From Ceratodon purpureus (lineage: Eukaryota; Streptophyta; Bryopsida; Pseudoditrichales; Ditrichaceae), in the NCBI GenBank assembly GCA_014871385.1, contig CM026422.1:12760831-12824830 (forward strand): a stretch of 64,000 bases of DNA, written 5' to 3'. The notes beneath the pieces are model-generated. The model made no database searches. It saw only the letters and a program-made list of their open reading frames with translations, and was not told the origin of the DNA. Shown piece by piece: positions 57,853 to 64,000 of the stretch; the first letter of the stretch is position 1; the number at the start of each line of letters is the position of its first letter. The translations under genes and the position numbers were made by a program.

Positions 57853-58800
57853 CTAGTGATCAAAGGCAACATTGTAAGGGAAAGTTTCAAGAGAGTACCA
57901 GCTTTGAGAGAACATTCGGATGCATGTGTCGAGATTTCCTGCCAGCCGGTTTCTCACTTTGTTCTTCACAAATGAGAGAGTCGAAAAAGTCCTCTCATCC
58001 TCACAAGAACCGAGAACTGCAGTCACATCAATCTGTGCAAGTTTTATATACTCCAAAATTTTGTTTAGGAGTAAAGCGTTGCAGCCCAGTTTCTGCCATA
58101 GCTTTGTCACAGGGTTAATGTTGTGAGGTAGCTCCATTGCCTTCTTGATATGTGACCGCATGGTCAGTTTAAAAAGAACTTGCTGCATACTCAGCAAATG
58201 CGAATCCAAGGGGGCTTTGATTTCCCTCGACTGCTCTGCTTTCCCGGTTGTGGTTATAGACCCTAACAGAATCACTCCCTAATCACTTCCAAGTGAGTTA
58301 CAAACAACTCGTCACAATTTTTTTGTAGCCAATATTGGGGAAACACAATTCCCAGAGCCTCCATCAAATCGCAGTGAGGGAACCGTCTGTCATGCTGGGC
58401 AATTAGCATTTCTGCTGCACCCGCACACTGCCCCTTAACGAAGCTCACAATCTGAGCCAAGTTCTCCCGGGACACAGATACCGCCTGCCCAGAGACACTA
58501 TCCACCACATGGGCCGGATAGGTATGGCCATGGATTCTGAACCCAAGGGATTCAGCTCCGTTATTTAAGTCCGTCACCCACTCATGTGAGATGGTGTGGG
58601 ACTGATCTGTAACAACGTCATGAAATAGCTGAAAATGCAAGGGCTGAAAGGACGAGCTAGAGTCAAGATACATCTCATACATCTCGGCTTGACAGATCTT
58701 AACTGTAGCTATGAAGTCAGCAATGAAACATTACGGGCCTCTGCAAACTTGATCAAGGAGTTGACAGACCCAAACACATGTTGTGTTTGAGTTGTTGTGT
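57853..58800 (-). pseudogene. hAT-type transposase remnant, C-terminal part
   Basis: Three successive frames carry consecutive pieces of one protein: VFGSVNSLIKFAEARNV near 58790-58735; then ADFIATVKICQAEMYEMYLD through FPHCDLMEALGIVFPQYWL (about 58725-58274); then a different frame ending with DERTFSTLSFVKNKVRNRLA. The last block is the hAT dimerisation motif (SERxFSxLxxIKxxxRNxL). Two frame changes and a premature TGA show it is dead. The style is that of the ZNF862/DUF4371-like hAT proteins common in plants. Confidence 0.7.
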
Positions 58801-58884
58801 TGGAAGCAATAAAAGAAGATTCATTGCAAGAAAATAGATTACAAGCCCTCATCGGTAAAAATCAGGGCCAAAAGTCACAAGCTA

Positions 58885-59388
58885 CTAGTAAACTAAAGGA
58901 ATGTCAGGCGGGATAGGTTTCCAAACACCTGCAAGTTCTGTTCTAACGCACAACAACTCAAACACCGTCCAAGTAGCATCGAATTCAAGTAAGGCACTAA
59001 GAGCCTTCTCCGGAGACTTGGCCTCGTGCACCTTTTTCAAAGTGCGGTTCCAGTCGACACGACCGTACTCCAACAGAGACTCCCAGATGTAGTTTCTAGC
59101 TCTGGTGCTCGACCAGCTATTGTTCTCGAAGACCATCTCGTTGCGACGAGTCTAGCATCCCCAGATAACAATACCTCTCAACAGGGCCCAGGAACGAAGG
59201 TTCCCCATGAGCCTGAGCTTTATTCTTCTGCCGAACAAGCACTGATCTACTGAGTAGACTTTAGCAGGGCTGGGATTTTTAGGGCCTTTAGTTAACCAAT
59301 GCAATACTGTGAAAGCAAAATTCCAGAGATTGTTGGACTGAGGGCAATCATAGAACCTATGCAGATATGTTTCCATAGCTTGAGGCAC
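58885..59388 (-). pseudogene. LINE reverse-transcriptase C-terminal remnant (zf-RVT region)
   Basis: One frame, 168 codons, interrupted by a single TAG at 59154-59152. The text ETYLHRFYDCPQSNNLWNFA resembles the His/Cys zinc-binding segment after the RNase H/RT region of plant LINEs (H-x-F-x-x-C). After the stop the same frame continues RRNEMVFENNSWSSTRARNY and DYGRxxWxRT-like text. It lies head to tail with the hAT remnant on the same strand; a chimera or adjacent insertion is possible. Confidence 0.6.
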
Positions 59389-59550
59389 TCTAGGTTAGCA
59401 AGGTGGTTAAATCGGTGTCTCTAGGTGTTAGTCACTACTGCTTGATAAGTGTAAGCAGCTTTTATCTCACATCACTTGTTTGCTATGAATAATAAGAAAA
59501 AGAGAGAGAAAATGGTCACCATTGTGAGATTCATTCCTAGATCAACATCA

Positions 59551-59950
59551 TAAGGTAGGAGGCTCGAGAAGAGTGCTGGCATTAAGAACCGCCCCTATGA
59601 ACAAGGTATGAATGACGCAGCCACATATCAAAATTGACTAGTACAGTTAGTGAATGAACCAAGGAAAAAAGGAAATGAGCCAATCATTCTCTTTGTTTTC
59701 CCCATTTTTATTTTGGATTGCAAGTGAATAGTTTATGAAAGACCTATGAGCTCAAATAGCACACTCTAGGCTGATGCCTTCAAAAAAAATATCTAATTCA
59801 GGGAGACTCAAAAAATTTCGATTAAAATTGCCACTCAATTGTTCTCAGATTATCTTCCAACCAAAAATATGTTCTGAAATTTCCCATTGACAGATTTCTT
59901 CACAGAGGGCATAATCTGCTTGATGGTCCATTTCCAAGCCTCCTACCTTA
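59551..59950. mobile_element. TAAGGTAG-family MITE, 400 bp
   Basis: Left end TAAGGTAGGAGGCTCGAG and right end CCAAGCCTCCTACCTTA (ending 59950) are inverted for about 14 bases. TA at both edges. The interior is non-coding. Confidence 0.7.
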
Positions 59951-60064
59951 GAACTTAATAGATCGTAATGGCTTTACTTCTCTGTGCCATGCTCATCCTT
60001 TTCTTACTTTGCACTCGTGATGAGGTAAGTGGTCTGATTAGTTTAATAATCTGATTGGTGGATA

Positions 60065-61663
60065 GGGGGAGAGTACAGTAAATAAAGTGGACCACAAAGT
60101 ACAACTTGTGACACTATGCAGTGAATATGAAGTGTGCTGTTTTTCAAAGCTGGAAGCTGATTTTGAGCAATTTGGTGTAGTTTTTGAGCATTTTAGTTAC
60201 ATTTTAGGATGTCATAAGTTATCTCACACATATCTACATTACGAGAACATGTTCAATTGAAACTTAACCCCTAAACGGCCAAGGGTGTTTTTCATCAAAA
60301 CTGCCTGAAACTAGCCCCTCTTCAAAGCAAGGTGGATTTTGCAAAGTAGAGGTCTTAATTAGTACATCTAACCGTAAGATCTTGTAGCTAACTTCTATGT
60401 CTACATGTCCACCAAATCTTACACACTCATTCCTCACCAATTGCAAGATCATAACGTTCAAAGTTGAAAAACAAGTTTTTTTCCCTGCGCAAAAAGGGAT
60501 CAGCAGAGTTTTGAAGGCCCAAAAAACCATTTTTTTCCATTATGGATTTTGGGGGTTTTGATGCACGTCAAAGAAGATTGAGTTAGCTAATTGTGTTAAA
60601 AAAATTGTATTCAAAAAAGTTGTGGAAGGTTGCCAAAACAATCATTTTCTGCTAGGGGGTGTACTGAAATTCACAAACAAAGGCCGTTTTTGGTCAATAA
60701 AAATAGCATATGAAAAAAATTTGGATTAAAAATCCGAACGGTGATAACATGCTCTACTACCTTATCTACAGATTGAAATTTTTATTTGTGAAAAATATCA
60801 AAATCTCAATTTTTGGTGGAATTTCAAAGTTTCGTCTTTAGGCAGATTTGGGCAGATTTGGGCAGTTTTGGGCAGTTTTGGGCAAAAATTGCTGCATTCA
60901 CAGTGGCTGAGAGCCTGCCCGTGGAAGGGCGTTTTATGCTCAGAGGAGCATAACTTTTTCTCACTTCATCCAAAAATAATAAAAAAAATATCCCCATAAA
61001 CCTCTTGAAAAGACCTTTTACCACAAAAAATTTCAAAAAATTTCAAGTAAATTTGAATTTTTAGGAACCTGCCCAAATTTCAAAAACACCCATTCTAGGA
61101 CAATGGCCGTTTAGGGGTTAATTTGACCACTAGTTCTAAATCATGAAAATGAACTTTTTCAAAGTCTTAATTTCTTCATTTGGTGGCCTCTACTTCCTTT
61201 AGAAGATTTTTTTTCCAATTTAAAAAAAAAATGTTCCCTGAAAAAAAACTCACAAAAAGTACTGCAAAAGTGACCCTCTTAAAAAACATCCTTGTGGTAC
61301 TTTTAGAACCCTAAACCAACTATTGAGTATATGAATTGAATATTGTAGAATACCTCTCAAACATATAGATGGCACCATTCCTTCAAAAGTGATTTCTAGA
61401 TAGTTTTTTGTTCTTTTCTAGGCACTTTTTTAATGACTGCATTCTCTTTGCTTGGATTTGAAGCCTATATAAAATAACTTTAAAGTGTCTACTTTGCACC
61501 AAACTAAGTTTTCTTAGTTGTAGAAAAACAAGTCGAGAATCTATATTAGCAAAAAGAATTGACTTCAATAACATCTTTCCATCACTTTTGTGCAATTTTT
61601 GCAAAAGGGCTGAAACTGACAAATAGCTAAGCACTTTTTGGGTCCACTTTATTGTGCTCCTCC
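60065..61663 (-). repeat. Repeat R1, copy 2, with both termini
   Basis: Inverted terminal blocks: GGGGGAGAGTACAG...AATAAAGTGGACC at the left and GGTCCACTTTATTGTGCTCC TCC at the right (61641-61663). Sequence between them matches copy 1 at 4140-5075 in inverse order. The 858-bp TTAA element occupies the middle. This more complete copy suggests R1 is a non-autonomous DNA transposon of about 740 bp without the insert. Confidence 0.75.
60264..61121. mobile_element. TTAA-family element, 858 bp, perfect 17-bp termini
   Basis: Termini TTAACCCCTAAACGGCC and GGCCGTTTAGGGGTTAA are exact inverses. It is an inverted full-length copy of 23650-24508, with the gggcagattt/gggcagtttt tract at 60840-60885 matching the ctgcccaaaa tract there. 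Flanking caattgaaac and tttgaccact are the same as around the 242-bp element at 4647-4888, so this site was occupied before R1 duplicated. Confidence 0.85.
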
Positions 61664-62543
61664 TCAATAATCTCTGATTGATGGATAATCTCTGTAGCTT
61701 GCGGAACTTGAGAAACATGTGTTGCCATCTCGTCTTGTGAACGTTTGACTGAACCTGCGTCAGAAATTTCTCTCCTTTGTTAAATTATAGAAATCAATCT
61801 TCACTTTTGAGTGTCTGTTAAAAACAATAAAAATTATGGCAAGTTATAAGCATGTACTAAAAAACATTGAACAGCATTGCAAGAATGGACAATACCATGA
61901 ACATTTTGGATATTCTGAATGGTTTCGGAAGCTCCGGGAACGGCTTCAGAATTCTGCCGAAGTTTCCACAATGGTTCCACCGCAACTAGGTGGCGCCCTC
62001 CTCCGATTGTCTGAATGGCCCATCTCACCAATTCCTTTTTCTCCTCAGTGGAAAGGAACAAGTTCCAAAACGCTTCATTGTTTGTAACCAAGCGCCTACA
62101 TTGTCTTAGAATATCATTAGCAGAATGAGCCTAAGTAATGTTGCAACAGATTCATATAAGGAATGGTCTTAAATGACATTTGATGTTGTTCTTGTCATTT
62201 TCAATATGCTATCAATGAGTATTGGACAAGCCAAATCTGCATCTTCAGTTACTGGTTTCCACACCTTCAACCCAGCAAGATGAGGGACAACATCTTTGGT
62301 CTTCGATAGGTCTAAAGAGCACATGAATAATGTGCCCTCTCTTAAGCATTTATTTGTCCATAATCCTAAAGGAGAGTCTTTAGATGCTTTTGCAAGAGTA
62401 GCAACAGGAGATGGATCACATATATAAATATACTTCACTGTAGGAAAACTATCCTTTCTTTGAACAATGACTTTTCTCCTCAAAGGCATCCCCAAAAGAG
62501 GAGGATTGGGCATCTGTGGAAGAGTATTTGGTTTCTTCTCCAT
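61664..62543 (-). pseudogene. Unknown gene, 5' part, truncated at repeat R1
   Basis: A frame starts at ATG 62543 (MEKKPNTLPQMPNPPLLGMP onward, to ACPILIDSILK). It can be spliced to 62128-61852 (AHSANDILRQCRRLVTNNEA, then FWNLFLSTEEKKELVRWAIQ) and perhaps to a third exon from about 61755 (GSVKRSQDEMATHVSQVPQA). The last exon runs into the R1 terminus at 61663. The first donor (AAT|GTCATT) is poor. I do not recognise the product. Either a truncated host gene or part of a larger mobile element. Confidence 0.35.
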
Positions 62544-62599
62544 CTTTTATGTTTTCCCTACCAGTTACTCCACTGCACTTCTGATTCACTTTATATATT

Positions 62600-62631
62600 A
62601 GGTTCTAATATATTTGATGGTAAGCTCTATG

Positions 62632-62694
<63 letters not shown>

Positions 62695-62945
62695 TTCTAA
62701 TGTTTCTTTTACATTCATAAAGGAGATAGAACTTTTACCTTTTTGAAGTTTTTTTTTTACTTTTCTAAAATTTACTTTTTTATTTGCCTTTTGTCATTGG
62801 ATATTACGACAATTGCATCAAATTACTAATGCTTAAATTTTCTAAGTAAAAATACACCATATACACACATAGAATGAGGCTTCCGTTCATATTACCTTTA
62901 TTGCACTCCATGAGAAGCTTAACCTCTAAAGTTCCTTGACTATGT
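62600..62945. repeat. Repeat R2, copy 2, with (AT)n microsatellite
   Basis: Matches both ends of 53885-54935. Positions 62635-62691 are a pure (AT)n run of about 28 units where copy 1 has only gtatatatatac, so the microsatellite expanded after the copies separated. The open frame through it is an artefact. Confidence 0.7.
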
Positions 62946-63838
62946 TTCTCCAATAAGCACTCCAAAAGTACCCTTTCTAATATAAAAAGTATGAATGACT
63001 AAAAAAATCATTAGTTTTCAATTCTAACCGTACGATTTCCAACTGAATCATTGTAGTAGATAATTCTAAACAATATCATCATAGTCGACCGTTGAGATTA
63101 GATGATTACTGCAATTGAAATTTGAGAACAAACTTTTTAACTGGGTTGACACATTCCAACTTTTTTTTATCCTAAGTTTTTTGCATTATGGATTTTGGGG
63201 GTTTTGGTGCATCTTTAAAAAGAATTCCACACAAAAGACAAGTGTAGCAGATTGAAAACAACATTTTTATTAAATTGAATATACAAGAATGCCAAATTAT
63301 ATTTCTTTCCTATAAATTCCATTATTTCACGATGTCCCAATCCAAACGGTCAAAGTAAATACTGATATCCATCTTTTAAGTCAAAAAAAGAAAAAACCTT
63401 AAAACAACAAATTTCTTAACTCCTATGAAGGAAACAAGAAGTTATTTTTGTACATTGCCCGAAACAGTGATAAAGCTTTGAAATTTTGCAAAGTGCTCAT
63501 TTTGTACTCAAAGAAGTTTTTTTTGGGAATTATTTATGGAATATTAATCTTGAATTTGTAGGAAATATCTCAAAGTTAACAGACTTATTTAACATGGCTA
63601 CCCGGATTGTCCACAGAACACAAAATGATACTTTGTGTACCATAACTATTTTTTCTAAACGTCTAAATGAAAAAAATAAAAAATAAAAAATAAATAAAAA
63701 AATAAAATTCCCTCAAAGTTCCGATTACGGCAATCATTCACTAAAATTTTCAAAAGAATATATCTAAAATTGACATCACTCGTACCTGCCCAAACTTTGA
63801 AAAAGCCCAAATGTGGATGATTGCCCTTTAGAGGTTAA
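62919..63838. mobile_element. TTAA-family element, 920 bp
   Basis: Termini TTAACCTCTAAAG and CTTTAGAGGTTAA are exact inverses. The T for C change at the sixth base is present at both ends, as expected if the termini evolved as a pair. Just inside the right end tgcccaaactttgaaaaagccc resembles the same position in the 858-bp copies. No transposase. Confidence 0.75.
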
Positions 63839-64000
63839 ACTTGTTGGATAGAGGGGTGGGACTGTGGTGAAGATGAGGAATGGTACCAGCTTTGGTCCAT
63901 GAAAAAAGGAGGACAAAGGACTGGATGCCTTTACAAATAACTCTATTCTCATCATGTATTTCCAAAATTTCAATTCAACTCCCGGTCCTTACCTTAAATT
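63839..64000. other. Window edge, spacer
   Basis: No feature recognised. Confidence 0.3.

Noticed and set aside
62460..62720. Frame with Ile-Tyr repeats
   Set aside because: Translation of the (AT)n microsatellite.
54905..62945. R2 copy 1 as an empty site proving TTAA target duplication
   Set aside because: The sequence after gagaagctta in copy 1 (aaagtcccttg) still resembles the first bases inside the element of copy 2 (aaagttccttg), so it could be a deletion rather than an empty site.
1..64000. CRISPR array, bacterial operon, rRNA or canonical tRNA genes
   Set aside because: No spaced direct repeats of CRISPR type, all genes are spliced eukaryotic genes, and the tRNA-like boxes found belong to SINEs or relics.

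Overview
The window is nuclear DNA of a land plant. Its spliced genes have many short GT-AG introns and plant-specific products: a plastid-targeted ferritin, an LEC14B-type WD40 protein, a receptor-like cytoplasmic kinase of the At3g51990/At5g23170 type, and an F-box protein. The intergenic DNA is AT-rich and packed with short inverted-repeat transposons and tRNA-derived SINEs. Short introns and small genes set in AT-rich, transposon-rich DNA suggest a bryophyte, perhaps a moss. That is inference; no marker in the window settles it.

Layout. 0.1-0.5 kb: last two exons of an LEC14B-like WD40 gene (+). 0.5-10 kb: transposon-rich spacer with a pogo-like MITE, one copy of repeat R1, a decayed coding remnant, a ~57-bp tandem array and two further inverted-repeat elements. 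10.5-12.1 kb: F-box gene (+). It converges on a membrane-anchored kinase-pseudokinase gene (-) at 12.8-14.9 kb. 15-30 kb: mostly non-genic, with MITEs, a SINE nested in a MITE, an almost perfect 164-bp hairpin and a TTAA-ended element. 30.3-31.8 kb: a single-exon RLCK pseudokinase (+). 32.9-44.4 kb: complete RAD50 (-), 26 exons, 1305 codons, every junction in frame. 44.4-49.3 kb: a GC-rich inverted-repeat element, then a TTAA element with another MITE nested in it. 49.35-52.1 kb: complete chloroplast ferritin (+), 8 exons, 268 codons. 53.3-53.7 kb: small secreted orphan protein (-). 54-64 kb: transposon graveyard with hAT and LINE remnants, a second inverted R1 copy, a truncated unknown gene and more TTAA elements.

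The genes do not form a pathway. RAD50 serves DNA double-strand-break repair, ferritin stores plastid iron, the F-box protein is a likely SCF adaptor, and the kinases belong to receptor-like signalling. Two themes stand out. First, two unrelated kinase genes both carry an HRD-to-HRN change, so each has a predicted inactive kinase domain; one of these is fused behind an intact non-RD kinase. Second, several non-autonomous transposon families can be delimited from paired termini (TTAACCCCTAAA, TAAGGTAGCAGCACC, TACCGTA), including nested insertions that give relative ages.
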